64,000 bases of DNA from Thalassospira sp. HJ (GTDB lineage Bacteria > Pseudomonadota > Alphaproteobacteria > Rhodospirillales > Thalassospiraceae): positions 558,001 to 622,000 of the forward strand of contig NZ_JYII01000010.1 in assembly GCF_000948415.1 (NCBI RefSeq), given 5' to 3'. The notes under the pieces were generated by a model. The model ran no database searches and was not told where the DNA came from. It worked only from the letters and a program-made list of their open reading frames with translations. Shown here piece by piece: positions 52,567-62,431 of this stretch. The position numbers were made by a program, and so were the translations under genes. Position 1 is the stretch's first letter. The number at the start of each line of letters is the position of its first letter.

Positions 52567-53310
52567 ATGATGAAAAAGTGGCTGATTGTCGTTTTAGGCC
52601 TTTTGGGGCAGCCGGGCTTTGCATTGGCAAATGCCAATAATGTGTCTTTGGAAGAAAACGTTCTTCTGATGGCGACACACGTGGAGAACATCCTTAATCA
52701 GACGGATGGTCTGATGCGTCGGTCTGCGGATCTTCTGCGGAATGCTGGCGGCATGAATGATGTTGTGATCCAGGGAAGCCTTGCGAACTATACCTCCCAG
52801 GTCGAGGCCGTTCGCGCCCTGTTGTTCATCAACAGCAAAGGTATTCTCGAATTTGATACAACGCGCCACCCGGCGGCAAATTTGGATCTTTCGGATCGCC
52901 CGTATTTCTCAAAGGCGATGGCGCATGGCGATGAACATATTCAGATCCAGACGCCAGTTCTTGGCAAGCAATCAGGCGTTCCTTTTGTACCGGTAACGCG
53001 TGTTTTGCGCGGTGTGTCGGGTTCGGTCATGGGTGTGTTGGTTGCTGTCATGACGCCTGATGCATGGTTGCCCTCGGAGCGGGCCTGTCGGCTATGCTTT
53101 TATTCGGCCTTTACCATCGAGGGCGAGACAATCATGACCGCGCCAGCGCAGATGCAGTTGGCGGACGATTTCTTTGAAAGTCTGATGATTGTTGATGGGC
53201 GTTCGGGGATCAGCGAAACCCGCCTCAATACGTATCCGGCCCGCACAATGTGGCGTCGTTTGCGCGATTACCCGGTCATCGTGACAAGTTCGGTCGTCAC
53301 CATATATTGA
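52567..53310 (+). CDS. Stand-alone periplasmic Cache (PDC) sensor-domain protein
   Basis: A 247-residue protein with a signal peptide (1-22, ending ALA) and a single Cache-like sensing domain recognised by LRNAGGMND, LLFINSKGILEFDT and LDLSDRPYFSKAMAHGDEHI, as found in the periplasmic parts of many diguanylate cyclases and chemoreceptors. There is no second membrane helix and no output domain, so it is an orphan binding module or the remnant of a larger sensor. Its stop overlaps the convergent hypothetical gene by 14 bases. Confidence 0.75.
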   Translation: MMKKWLIVVLGLLGQPGFALANANNVSLEENVLLMATHVENILNQTDGLMRRSADLLRNAGGMNDVVIQGSLANYTSQVEAVRALLFINSKGILEFDTTRHPAANLDLSDRPYFSKAMAHGDEHIQIQTPVLGKQSGVPFVPVTRVLRGVSGSVMGVLVAVMTPDAWLPSERACRLCFYSAFTIEGETIMTAPAQMQLADDFFESLMIVDGRSGISETRLNTYPARTMWRRLRDYPVIVTSSVVTIY

Positions 53311-53665
53311 TGGTTTCTTGCGGTTCCTTGTCGACCAGATAAAGCAGGAATGCGATTGCCTTCATCTGGTCTTTTGACGTGAACTCATTGGCCGATTTAC
53401 CGATATGCTGTTCCATTGCTGACCATATGTCAGCCGGGACGGTGCTGTTTTTTTCACTCACGAGAACCGTCAGTCTTCCAAGATCGTCGGCATGCAGTGC
53501 CGGCGGGTTTGTTACATAAGCATGCGTGACCGCGCCGATTGTCGCCGAAGACAAGGCAATCGCAATCGCCATCCCCCAAAGCTGTGGCTTTGACAGGGGC
53601 GCCTTTTTTGTACGGCCCACGAGGGTTGCACTGTCCAGTCGTTTTTGCAGATCAATATCAAGCAT
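53297..53665 (-). CDS. Hypothetical protein with one membrane helix
   Basis: A 122-residue protein: about 28 cytoplasmic basic residues, one membrane helix (about 30-50, LWGMAIAIALSSATIGAV) and a periplasmic tail of about 70 residues with helical, charged character. No family recognised. Its 3' end overlaps that of the Cache protein gene on the other strand. Confidence 0.55.
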   Translation of the reverse strand: MLDIDLQKRLDSATLVGRTKKAPLSKPQLWGMAIAIALSSATIGAVTHAYVTNPPALHADDLGRLTVLVSEKNSTVPADIWSAMEQHIGKSANEFTSKDQMKAIAFLLYLVDKEPQETINIW

Positions 53666-53798
53666 GTGACTGTTCCGACGTTCTCAATCTGTGGTCTAAA
53701 TTACGATCTGATAACTGTAGATAGATTTATACCTAAATCGCAACACGCGAAAGATGTGTAATGTTATTCCCGGGAACTTTTATCAAGGGAATAAGCTT

Positions 53799-54485
53799 AT
53801 GGTTGCAATCAGATTTGCTAAAAAGGAAGACGTTTCAACGGTTTCGAAGATCCATGCCTTCTGTTGGCGCGAAACATACGCTTTCATGCCCGAAGCCGTT
53901 TTACAAAGCAGAAACCAGGAGTTTAGAAGGCTTCAATGGCTGAACTGGTTCGAATCCCGTTCAAGGGGGGAGGCACTGTTCGTGTTGGAGGTCGATAATG
54001 ACGTGGTCGGATTTTGCTTTTGCTGCCCGAACAGGGACGATGCCATTACAGGTTCCGGCGAGATGCATGCAGCCTACGTGCTTCCGGACTATCGCGGGCG
54101 GGAGGTCGGACCGTTGATGATGCTTACCATGCTGGATTTCATGGAAAATCATGGTTTGACGCCGCCGACATTGTGGGCCTTCAAGGACAACCCTATCCGG
54201 CTTTGGTACGCACAGATGGGTTGGCGTAGCGAGGTGAAACGCGACCGCGTGATTGAAAACGTCGCCATTCCCGAGGTGGGGTATGTTTGTGATGATTGTC
54301 GAACACTACGTGCCCGGTTGACCAAGCTGCTCAACCGCTATGGCGGTGAAACTGCTTTGACGCAAACTCAACCACGTTTTCGAACGCCTCAACATCGAAA
54401 CTCTTTCCATCTGCCTGCTGTTTCTCACGGCAATAGTCAAACAGTGAAAGAAACAGGTCTGCAAACTCGTCCGGATCCGCTTTGA
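53799..54485 (+). CDS. GNAT acetyltransferase with antisense-derived C-terminal tail
   Basis: A 228-residue protein whose first 180 or so residues form a GNAT domain (MVAIRFAKKEDVSTVSKIHA start; motif A near HAAYVLPDYRGREVGPLMML; C-terminal LWAFKDNPIRLWYAQMGW). The last 45-50 residues, after LLNRYGG, have low-complexity polar composition and are read from the antisense of the convergent XRE regulator gene (154-base overlap). The natural stop was probably lost. The MVAIRF start at 53799 is better than the upstream open frame. Substrate unknown. Confidence 0.78.
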   Translation: MVAIRFAKKEDVSTVSKIHAFCWRETYAFMPEAVLQSRNQEFRRLQWLNWFESRSRGEALFVLEVDNDVVGFCFCCPNRDDAITGSGEMHAAYVLPDYRGREVGPLMMLTMLDFMENHGLTPPTLWAFKDNPIRLWYAQMGWRSEVKRDRVIENVAIPEVGYVCDDCRTLRARLTKLLNRYGGETALTQTQPRFRTPQHRNSFHLPAVSHGNSQTVKETGLQTRPDPL

Positions 54486-54792
54486 CAGCCTTGGATTTGC
54501 TCGCCAGAAAGTAGGCGATATTAAAGATAATCTTGCGGTCGAGTTCTTCGCCAGCGGTGGCGGGCTCGTTGACAGGTGCCCCTTGCCCGGTCAGCAACCA
54601 TTCGATCGACACATCTGTTGCGCGGGCGATTGCAACGCAGGCGGATGCCTTTGGGTCATTGCGGCCATGACTGTAATTTTCCAGTGTGCGTGCAGATATG
54701 CCCGTGCGCTCGGCGAGTGCTGCACGTGAGCCGGCAATCTTTTCGCAAAGGTTGATACGCTGCCCAAGAAGCTTTGCCTCATTTTCTGTCAT
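54331..54792 (-). CDS. XRE-family transcriptional regulator
   Basis: A 153-residue regulator with an N-terminal helix-turn-helix of the XRE/Cro type (about 8-62: RINLCEKIAGSRAALAERTG, ISARTLENYSHGRNDP, IARATDVSIEWLLTGQG) and a C-terminal helical region of about 85 residues that may dimerise or sense a ligand. The MTENEAKLLG start at 54792 is used. Its last third lies opposite the GNAT tail. It is divergent from a small hypothetical gene at 54990, which may be its target. Confidence 0.85.
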   Translation of the reverse strand: MTENEAKLLGQRINLCEKIAGSRAALAERTGISARTLENYSHGRNDPKASACVAIARATDVSIEWLLTGQGAPVNEPATAGEELDRKIIFNIAYFLASKSKAVKADPDEFADLFLSLFDYCREKQQADGKSFDVEAFENVVEFASKQFHRHSG

Positions 54793-54989
54793 TTCCGACT
54801 TTCCAAGCGATTCTATCCTAATAGCATAGGAGACTACCCCTAAAGTGGGTAATTTGAAATACTTCCAATACAAAATAACGCGAATTTTTCGCTAGTTTTG
54901 TAATTTAAAGCTCTATATCCGTTTATTCTACGCGAATTTTGGTGATATGCTGAAGTCTGGTTCAGGGGAAACAAAAAAGTGCGTAGGTA

Positions 54990-55310
54990 ATGTTAAGCGA
55001 ACAAATAGAAGAAATAGCCAGCCTCCTTCGCAAAAACGCTAACTGCCATAATGGGCAATTGCAGCTCACGAGCAAGACAACAGATATTTTCCTGTCGAAT
55101 TTGCAGTTCCTCTCAGAGGACCTGAAGCGCTACGAGAGTTCCGAGCTCGGCATTGATATCCAGTCACCGGCAATTCCGGCGATCATTCGCGAACTCGTCT
55201 CGGCAACGGCAAAGCTTGAAGCATCCCGAAATGGTGTCCCCGAAGAATCACACGAAGATCTTGATGTGCCTTCTGTTGATGCGGTACGTGACGATCAAGG
55301 TACGACCTAG
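54990..55310 (+). CDS. Small acidic hypothetical protein
   Basis: A 106-residue soluble acidic protein, mostly helical (LSEQIEEIASLLRKNANCHN, LSNLQFLSEDLKRYESSELG) with a disordered acidic C-terminus. No family recognised. It is divergent from the XRE regulator gene with 197 bases between, and ends before a terminator that serves the opposite psuG gene. Confidence 0.55.
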   Translation: MLSEQIEEIASLLRKNANCHNGQLQLTSKTTDIFLSNLQFLSEDLKRYESSELGIDIQSPAIPAIIRELVSATAKLEASRNGVPEESHEDLDVPSVDAVRDDQGTT

Positions 55311-55367
55311 GCTTTCTGAAAAAAAAACGCCAGACCTTCTTAATCTGACGCTCGGCGTAGAATAAAA

Positions 55368-55393
55368 CCCCCCCGCGCATTGCACAGGGGGGG
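55368..55393 (-). terminator. Terminator of psuG with homopolymeric C/G stem
   Basis: A 7-bp stem made of a C run (55368-55374) and a G run (within 55387-55396) around a 12-base loop. On the minus strand it is followed by TTTTATT. The homopolymeric stem is unusual and prone to slippage. Confidence 0.75.
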
Positions 55394-55424
55394 GGCAGTA
55401 TTCGTCGCTATTGGAAATGCGCGA

Positions 55425-56336
55425 TCAGGATTCGGCTAGTGAAGCCGCGATCTTCGCACCCAGGCGGGCATTGTTGCGCACCAGCGCGATATTGGCTTCT
55501 AGGCTTTTACCTTCGGTCAGTTGGGTGACACGCGCCAGCAGGAACGGGGTCACGTCACGCCCCTGAATACCTTTTTCCTTTGCTTCGATCAGGGCATCTT
55601 CAATCGCCCCTTCGATGGCTTCACGCGCCAATGCCTTGTCGGCCTCTGGCGGATTGCCAATCACTGCACCGCCTTCAAGACCAAATTCCCATTTCGATTT
55701 CAGGAACGCTGCCAGTTCTTCGGGGGTATCAAGGCGAAGCGGTGCCTTCTGACCACTTTCAACCGAATAGAATGCCGGGAATTCGTCGGTGCCATAGGCA
55801 ATGACCGGCACGCCAAGCGTTTCAAGATGTTCGAGCGTTTTAGGGATATCAAGGATCGCCTTGGCGCCCGCACAAACAACCGCAACGCTGGTTTTGCCAA
55901 GCTCGGTCAGATCGGCCGACACATCGAAATTGCCTGCAAGGTCGCGATGCACGCCGCCAATGCCGCCAGTGGCAAAAACGCGAATGCCGGCCTTTTCAGC
56001 CAGGATCATGGTTGCCGAGACAGTGGTCGCCCCGTCGCGTTTCTTGGCAAGGCAATAGGGGATGTCACGGCGCGACAGTTTGAGGATGTCGGTTCCCTTG
56101 GCGAAATATTCCAGTTCTTCCGGCGAAAGCCCGATCTTGCAGCGACCGCCAATCACGGCAATGGTGGCTGGAATGGCACCGTTATCACGCACATCCTGTT
56201 CGACCGCGCGCGCGGTTTCAAGGTTCTGCGGATAGGGCATGCCATGGGAAATGATGGTGGATTCAAGGGCGACGACAGGCTTGCCTGCGGCAAAGGCCTC
56301 TGCGACCTCGGGGGCGATATCAATATAGTCCGACAT
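55425..56336 (-). CDS. psuG: Pseudouridine-5'-phosphate glycosidase
   Basis: A 303-residue enzyme that splits pseudouridine 5'-phosphate into uracil and ribose 5-phosphate. Family markers: [49 protein letters not shown] and the C-terminal [20 protein letters not shown]. It normally works with a pseudouridine kinase (PsuK), and none is adjacent here. Length is normal. It is divergent from an MFS exporter gene. Confidence 0.94.
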   Translation of the reverse strand: MSDYIDIAPEVAEAFAAGKPVVALESTIISHGMPYPQNLETARAVEQDVRDNGAIPATIAVIGGRCKIGLSPEELEYFAKGTDILKLSRRDIPYCLAKKRDGATTVSATMILAEKAGIRVFATGGIGGVHRDLAGNFDVSADLTELGKTSVAVVCAGAKAILDIPKTLEHLETLGVPVIAYGTDEFPAFYSVESGQKAPLRLDTPEELAAFLKSKWEFGLEGGAVIGNPPEADKALAREAIEGAIEDALIEAKEKGIQGRDVTPFLLARVTQLTEGKSLEANIALVRNNARLGAKIAASLAES

Positions 56337-56557
56337 TCATCATGCTCGTCTTTGAGTTAAAGTTTTAAAGGCCAGAATTAAACAGAACGGCCTTTGAAAT
56401 CCAGCGCAAAGCAGGGTCTTTTACGAATGGCTGCCGTGCGTGATGATAGCAACCGGTGCCACGCTGGCACGGCACCTGTGTCAGGGACCGCATTGTAAGT
56501 CGCTGATTTGGCGGCTATCGTATCGCCACCACCAACCGACTTAAGGCCCACCCGAAC

Positions 56558-57751
56558 ATGCATGCCAAGCCCACCCTGACAACCGGCCTTCTGGCCTTTA
56601 TGGCGGTCGGAAGCGGCCTTTCCGTTGCCAGTCTTTATTATGTGCAGCCCCTGCTTGAACTGCTTGCCCGCGAATATGGTTTAAGTGAAACAAGTGCCGG
56701 TTTTCTGGTGACCGTGGCACAGCTTGGCTATCTGACCGGATTGATTGCTGTCGTTCCGTTGGGTGATCATCATGAACGGCGCAAGTTGCTAACCGTGACC
56801 TCGGCGCTGACCGCGGTGGGGTTGCTGGCAATGGGGTTGGCCCCATCGTTCCTGATGCTGGTGGTATTTAGCATTTCGGTCGGGATCACCTGTGTCACGG
56901 CGCAAATCCTTGTGCCGCTGGCTGCCCACCTTGCAACAGATGACAAGCGCGGCTCTGCGGTGGGGGCGGTGATGAGCGGCCTTTTGTTGGGTATTCTTCT
57001 GGCTCGAACATTTTCGGGCATCATGGCCGAGCTTGCCGGATGGCGGTCGGTGTTTATCGTCGCCTCTGTCCTGATGGCGTTCTATTCGGTGGCCTGTTAC
57101 CGGATCATCCCGCATATCCCGCCGACCTCTCATACCAGCTACGGCACGCTCTATCTTTCGATCCTGCATCTGTTTCGCGATGAACCGGTCTTGCGTCGCC
57201 GCAGCCTGATTGGCGGGTTGCAATATGCTGTATTCGGGATTTTCTGGACCTCGATGGCGTTCATGCTGGTGCGGCAATATGGCATGTCCGAAGCCGTGAT
57301 CGGGCTTTATGGCCTGATTGGTGCAATCGGCATTCTGGCGGCCCGCATTGCTGGGAAGCTGGCCGACAAGGGCTGGGCAAGGCTCAGCACCGGCGGTTTC
57401 CTGATGATGACCGTTCTAAGCTGGGGGCTGCTATATTGGGGGCAATGGTCGCTGATCGCCTTTGCGCTTGGTGTGGTCCTGATCGATCTGGGTATTCAGG
57501 GCGCGCATATCTCAAACCAGAGCGAGGTCTACCGGCTTAACCCGGAAGCCCGAAGCCGCCTGACCACGGGCTATATGGCCAGTTACTTCCTGGGTGGGGC
57601 TTGTGGCTCTGCCAGTTCAGCCATCGCCTATGGTATTGGCGGCTGGCCTGCTGTGGTTGCTCTTGGATCCGGCGTGTCGGTTCTGTGTGTTGTGATCTGG
57701 GCGGCCACCGAATTGCGGTTCCCGGTCCGGCAGATGAAACACGGCGCATAA
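56558..57751 (+). CDS. MFS transporter (YnfM-like, 12 TM)
   Basis: A 397-residue major facilitator protein with twelve hydrophobic segments, the loop 2-3 signature in GDHHERRKLL, and a gap between helices 6 and 7. Type and length match drug or metabolite:H+ antiporters of the YnfM group. The substrate is unknown. Proximity to psuG is divergent and need not imply a shared role. It ends at a shared bidirectional terminator with ilvC. Confidence 0.85.
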   Translation: MHAKPTLTTGLLAFMAVGSGLSVASLYYVQPLLELLAREYGLSETSAGFLVTVAQLGYLTGLIAVVPLGDHHERRKLLTVTSALTAVGLLAMGLAPSFLMLVVFSISVGITCVTAQILVPLAAHLATDDKRGSAVGAVMSGLLLGILLARTFSGIMAELAGWRSVFIVASVLMAFYSVACYRIIPHIPPTSHTSYGTLYLSILHLFRDEPVLRRRSLIGGLQYAVFGIFWTSMAFMLVRQYGMSEAVIGLYGLIGAIGILAARIAGKLADKGWARLSTGGFLMMTVLSWGLLYWGQWSLIAFALGVVLIDLGIQGAHISNQSEVYRLNPEARSRLTTGYMASYFLGGACGSASSAIAYGIGGWPAVVALGSGVSVLCVVIWAATELRFPVRQMKHGA

Positions 57752-57755
57752 AGCA

Positions 57756-57784
57756 AAACGGCCGCCCCATCGGGACGGCCGTTT
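57756..57784. terminator. Bidirectional terminator between MFS gene and ilvC
   Basis: A 9-bp perfect GC-rich stem (57756-57764 with 57776-57784) capped on both sides by A/T, placed between convergent genes. Confidence 0.8.
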
Positions 57785-57808
57785 GCGTAAGAACGAGCTA
57801 AGCGGTGC

Positions 57809-58864
<1,056 letters not shown>

Positions 58865-58945
58865 TCATGCGTGGCGGATGGTAATAATTATTATGGGGCA
58901 GGCCCCAAATGCCTTACCCGATGCGGATCACCGGGCAGGGCAAAC

Positions 58946-59455
58946 TCACATCGTCAGTGTGCCGCGCGAAATCGCTGCCACACCGGTACGCGAAATTTCC
59001 GAAAGCCCAAGCGGCTCCATCAATTTGATGAAGGCGTCGATTTTTTCAGGGCTGCCGATGATTTCATACACGAAGGAATCATTTGTCGCATCCACTGCGC
59101 GTGCCTTGAAGATGTCGGCAATACGCAGGGATTCCACACGTTTTTCACCCGCTGCGATCACTTTGACCAATGCAAGCTCGCGTTCGACACTCGGCCCGGC
59201 AAGGGTAAGGTCGCTGACCTTGTGAACCGGGACAAGGCGCGAAAGCTGTGCCTTGATCTGTTCGATCACCATGGGCGTGCCCGAGGTGACAACAGTGATG
59301 CGCGACTGGTGGGCCTGGGCGTCGACTTCGGCAACGGTCAGGCTTTCGATGTTATAGCCACGGCCGGAAAACAGCCCGATAACACGGGCCAGAACGCCGG
59401 ACTCGTTATCCACCAGAACGGATATGGTGTGTTTCGAAATTTCGGTTTCTTTCAC
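58946..59455 (-). CDS. ilvN: Acetolactate synthase small (regulatory) subunit
   Basis: A 169-residue ACT-domain protein (HTISVLVDNESGVLARVIGL, FSGRGYNIESLTVAEVD) that activates the large subunit and gives valine feedback inhibition. The length is that of the IlvH/IlvN long form. It follows ilvB by 103 bases, with a small GC-rich hairpin (59472-59478 with 59499-59505) in the gap. Confidence 0.95.
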   Translation of the reverse strand: MKETEISKHTISVLVDNESGVLARVIGLFSGRGYNIESLTVAEVDAQAHQSRITVVTSGTPMVIEQIKAQLSRLVPVHKVSDLTLAGPSVERELALVKVIAAGEKRVESLRIADIFKARAVDATNDSFVYEIIGSPEKIDAFIKLMEPLGLSEISRTGVAAISRGTLTM

Positions 59456-59558
59456 GGTTTCGCTCCGCTAGGGCGCGGTCAGGGGCAGAACATGCCGCCC
59501 GCGCCGGCCTTTTCATTTTGATTTGATGAGTTCGTTGCGCACAGTTCGTTTGTGCGGA

Positions 59559-61322
59559 TCAGACCAGAACCATCCCTTCGTCGGAATCAATGGCTTCATT
59601 GCCGTCGGTTTCCTGCCCAAGCAGCATTTCATTATGCGGCTTGCCCGATGGAATCATCGGATAGCAGTTTTCCTTGTCATCAACAGCAACGTCCAAAATC
59701 ACCGGACCATCGATTTCCAGCATCTTCTTGATGGCATCATCAAGGTCTGCCGGTTTGTCACAGGTCAGCCCGGTAAAGCCAAAGGCCTCGGACAGTTTGA
59801 CGAAGTCGGGCAGGGTTTCGCTATAGCTTTCGGAATAGCGCGAACCGTGCAGAAGCTGCTGCCATTGACGAACCATGCCCATGTAACGGTTATTCAGGAT
59901 TACGGTTTTGATCGGCAGACGATACTGCGTCATCGTCGCGCATTCCTGAATGTTCATCATGATCGACGCATCACCGGTAAAGCAGACCACGGTCGCATCC
60001 GGGTGTGCCACCTGAACGCCAAGGGCAGCCGGCATGCCATAGCCCATGGTGCCAAGGCCACCGGACGTCATCCATTCATACGGGTGTTCGAACCCGAAAT
60101 GCTGGGCGGCCCACATCTGGTGCTGGCCAACGTCGGTGGTGATATAGGTCTTGCGATCACGGGTCGCGGCATGGATCGAGCGGATAACATGCTGCGGCTT
60201 GATGACGTCTTTGGGCTGCTTGTAGGACAGGCAGTGCTTGGAACGCCATCCTTCGATCTCTTTCCACCAGCTATCAAGCGCTGCTGCTTCGATCTTGTAT
60301 TGCTTGGCTTTCCAGATCTTGATCATGTCTTCAAGAACATGACCAACATCGCCAACGATGCCGATATCGACCGGAACGTTCTTGTTGATAGAGCTCTGAT
60401 CAATGTCGACCTGGATTTTCTGCGAGTTCGGCGCAAAGAAATCGAGGTTGCCAGTCACACGGTCATCGAAGCGTGCACCAATCGCGACCATAACGTCGCA
60501 ATCATGCATAGACATGTTCGATTCATAAGTACCGTGCATCCCGACCATGCCAAGATACTGCTTATCCGATGCCGGATATGCACCAAGGCCCATCAGGGTC
60601 AGGGTGATCGGCGCGCCGGTCATGCGGGTGAATTCGGTCAGAAGCTTGCACGCCTGTGTACCGGAATTGATCACACCGCCGCCGCAATACAGGATCGGCT
60701 TCTTGGCCGATGCCAGCATTTCCATGGCTTCTTCGATCTGGCTGCGTTCGCCCTTGACCACCGGGTTATAGGTGCGGTGCTGAACCTGACCTGGCTCCAG
60801 ATACGGTGCCTTGCCAACAAGGATGTCCTTTGGCAGGTCAATCACAACCGGGCCCGGACGGCCACTTGAAGCAACGTGGAAAGCTTCGTGCATCGTGCGG
60901 GCCAGACGATCCGGATTTTTCACCAGATAGTTATGCTTGGTGCACGGGCGGGTAATGCCGGTGGTGTCAGCTTCCTGGAAGGCATCATTCCCGATCAGAT
61001 GAGTCGGGACCTGACCTGTCAGGCAGACAACTGGAATGGAATCCATCAACGCGTCGGTAAGGCCGGTAACGGCGTTCGTCGCACCCGGTCCAGAGGTCAC
61101 CAGCACAACGCCGACCTTACCGGTCGAGCGGGCGTAACCTTCTGCAGCGTGGACGGCAGCCTGTTCATGGCGCACTAGAACGTGACGAATCCGGTTCTGT
61201 TTAAATATCTCGTCATATAGCGGTAGGACAGCGCCGCCGGGATAGCCGAACACGACTTCCACACCTTGATCTGCAAGGGCCTGCAACACTACTTCCGAAC
61301 CGCTTAAAATACGTTCTGCCAT
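59559..61322 (-). CDS. ilvB: Acetolactate synthase large subunit
   Basis: A 587-residue TPP- and FAD-dependent enzyme making acetolactate and acetohydroxybutyrate. The catalytic Glu lies in RHEQAAVHAAEGYARSTG, followed by VTSGPGATNAVTGL, and the TPP-binding motif begins GDASIMMN and ends near NNRYMGMVRQW. The length is standard. It is the first gene of the ilvBN-ilvC group. An AATTGG/CCAATT inverted repeat lies upstream at 61389-61409. Confidence 0.96.
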   Translation of the reverse strand: MAERILSGSEVVLQALADQGVEVVFGYPGGAVLPLYDEIFKQNRIRHVLVRHEQAAVHAAEGYARSTGKVGVVLVTSGPGATNAVTGLTDALMDSIPVVCLTGQVPTHLIGNDAFQEADTTGITRPCTKHNYLVKNPDRLARTMHEAFHVASSGRPGPVVIDLPKDILVGKAPYLEPGQVQHRTYNPVVKGERSQIEEAMEMLASAKKPILYCGGGVINSGTQACKLLTEFTRMTGAPITLTLMGLGAYPASDKQYLGMVGMHGTYESNMSMHDCDVMVAIGARFDDRVTGNLDFFAPNSQKIQVDIDQSSINKNVPVDIGIVGDVGHVLEDMIKIWKAKQYKIEAAALDSWWKEIEGWRSKHCLSYKQPKDVIKPQHVIRSIHAATRDRKTYITTDVGQHQMWAAQHFGFEHPYEWMTSGGLGTMGYGMPAALGVQVAHPDATVVCFTGDASIMMNIQECATMTQYRLPIKTVILNNRYMGMVRQWQQLLHGSRYSESYSETLPDFVKLSEAFGFTGLTCDKPADLDDAIKKMLEIDGPVILDVAVDDKENCYPMIPSGKPHNEMLLGQETDGNEAIDSDEGMVLV

Positions 61323-61388
61323 GATTTTCGAGCCTCTTTACTTAACGACAACAACGTGTCGCGTGATAACCGCGTGATTGAAACATGA

Positions 61389-61409
61389 TCCAATTATCCT
61401 CGAATTGGA
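61389..61409 (-). promoter_or_regulatory. Inverted repeat upstream of ilvB
   Basis: TCCAATT and AATTGGA form a 7-bp inverted repeat with a 7-base spacer, about 67 bases before the ilvB start. It could be an operator or leader hairpin. No leader peptide rich in Leu, Val or Ile codons is evident. Confidence 0.35.
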
Positions 61410-61415
61410 GTTGAA

Positions 61416-61453
61416 AAATCCGCCGAAACGGCGGTTTTCCGCCATTTAGGCGG
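61416..61453 (-). terminator. Tandem hairpins at the end of miaA
   Basis: Two short GC stems: 61420-61425 with 61429-61434, and 61439-61443 with 61449-61453. On the minus strand the second is followed by ATTTTTC. They probably end the miaA operon before ilvB. Confidence 0.6.
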
Positions 61454-61474
61454 CAGAAGCGCCAACCTATCGCC

Positions 61475-62431
61475 TCACTTTGGCGTGGTCAACAGAAATT
61501 GGTTAACATCATGACGCATTTTTGCTGCCAAACTTTCCGAATATTGCGCGTCGATGATTTCCTTGGCTAACATTTGGTGCCGAAACCACGTTAATTGCCG
61601 CTTTGCATAACGTCTGGTTTCGCGTTGGGATTTCTCTTTGGCGGTGGCCAGATCAGTCTCGCCGGCAAGGTAGGCCGCGATCTCGCGAACGCCTACGGCC
61701 TTCATAACCGGGGCTGTTTCAGGCAGTTCAAGGGCAAGTAGTCCTTTGACCTCGTCAACCGCACCCTGTTCGATCATCAGATCAAAACGCCGGTTGCAGC
61801 GGTCATACAGAATGTCGCGCGGCGGCATGTAACAAAGTTTCTTGAATTTCATGTTTTCTGGCGGGGTAATCACCGGCTCCTTGTGCCAGCTTGCCAATCC
61901 GCGCCCGGTATGGGCAAAAACCTCGGCCGCGCGAATCAGGCGCTGGGTATTGCTGCCATCAAGGTTGGCGGCGGTTTCCGGATCGTTTTCTTGAAGCTTG
62001 GCAAAGAATTCCGCGTGACCGAGTTCTTCAAGTTCGCTTGTGACCTGATCGCGAATCCGCGCTGGAACGTCCGGGATCGGTGCGATGCCCTCGGTCATGG
62101 CATTCAGATACATGCCAGTCCCCCCGGTAATGATCGGAAGGTTACCGTTGGCGTGACATTCGGCAATCTCGGCCATCGCCATTTCGCGCCACTTACCGGC
62201 CGAGCACGGCTCGCGCCCCGACAGCACGCCATACAGCCGATGTGGCGCGCGCGCGGTCTCACTGTCATCAGGGCGGGCCGAAAGCACACGCAGTTCCTTA
62301 TAGATCTGCATGCTGTCAGCATTGATCACCACCCCGTCAAACGCCTCCGCCAGGTCAAGGGCGAGTGCTGACTTCCCGCTGGCGGTCGGGCCAGCGACGA
62401 TCAGGACGGGTAAGAAGCTGGGGTCAGTCAT
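61475..62431 (-). CDS. miaA: tRNA dimethylallyltransferase
   Basis: A 318-residue enzyme that adds a dimethylallyl group to A37 of tRNAs reading UNN codons. It has the P-loop GPTASGKSALALDLAEAF, the DSMQIYKELRVLSARP segment, and GGTGMYLNAMTEGIAPIPDV. Its ATG overlaps the stop of the upstream hypothetical gene by 8 bases, so it belongs to the tail of a toxin-antitoxin operon in this genome. Relatives usually have serB divergent from miaA, as seen here beyond the inserted genes. Confidence 0.95.
   Translation of the reverse strand: MTDPSFLPVLIVAGPTASGKSALALDLAEAFDGVVINADSMQIYKELRVLSARPDDSETARAPHRLYGVLSGREPCSAGKWREMAMAEIAECHANGNLPIITGGTGMYLNAMTEGIAPIPDVPARIRDQVTSELEELGHAEFFAKLQENDPETAANLDGSNTQRLIRAAEVFAHTGRGLASWHKEPVITPPENMKFKKLCYMPPRDILYDRCNRRFDLMIEQGAVDEVKGLLALELPETAPVMKAVGVREIAAYLAGETDLATAKEKSQRETRRYAKRQLTWFRHQMLAKEIIDAQYSESLAAKMRHDVNQFLLTTPK

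Noticed and set aside
61323..61474. Leader-peptide attenuator for ilvB
   Set aside because: No short frame with Leu, Val or Ile codon runs is visible. The hairpins fit the end of miaA better.
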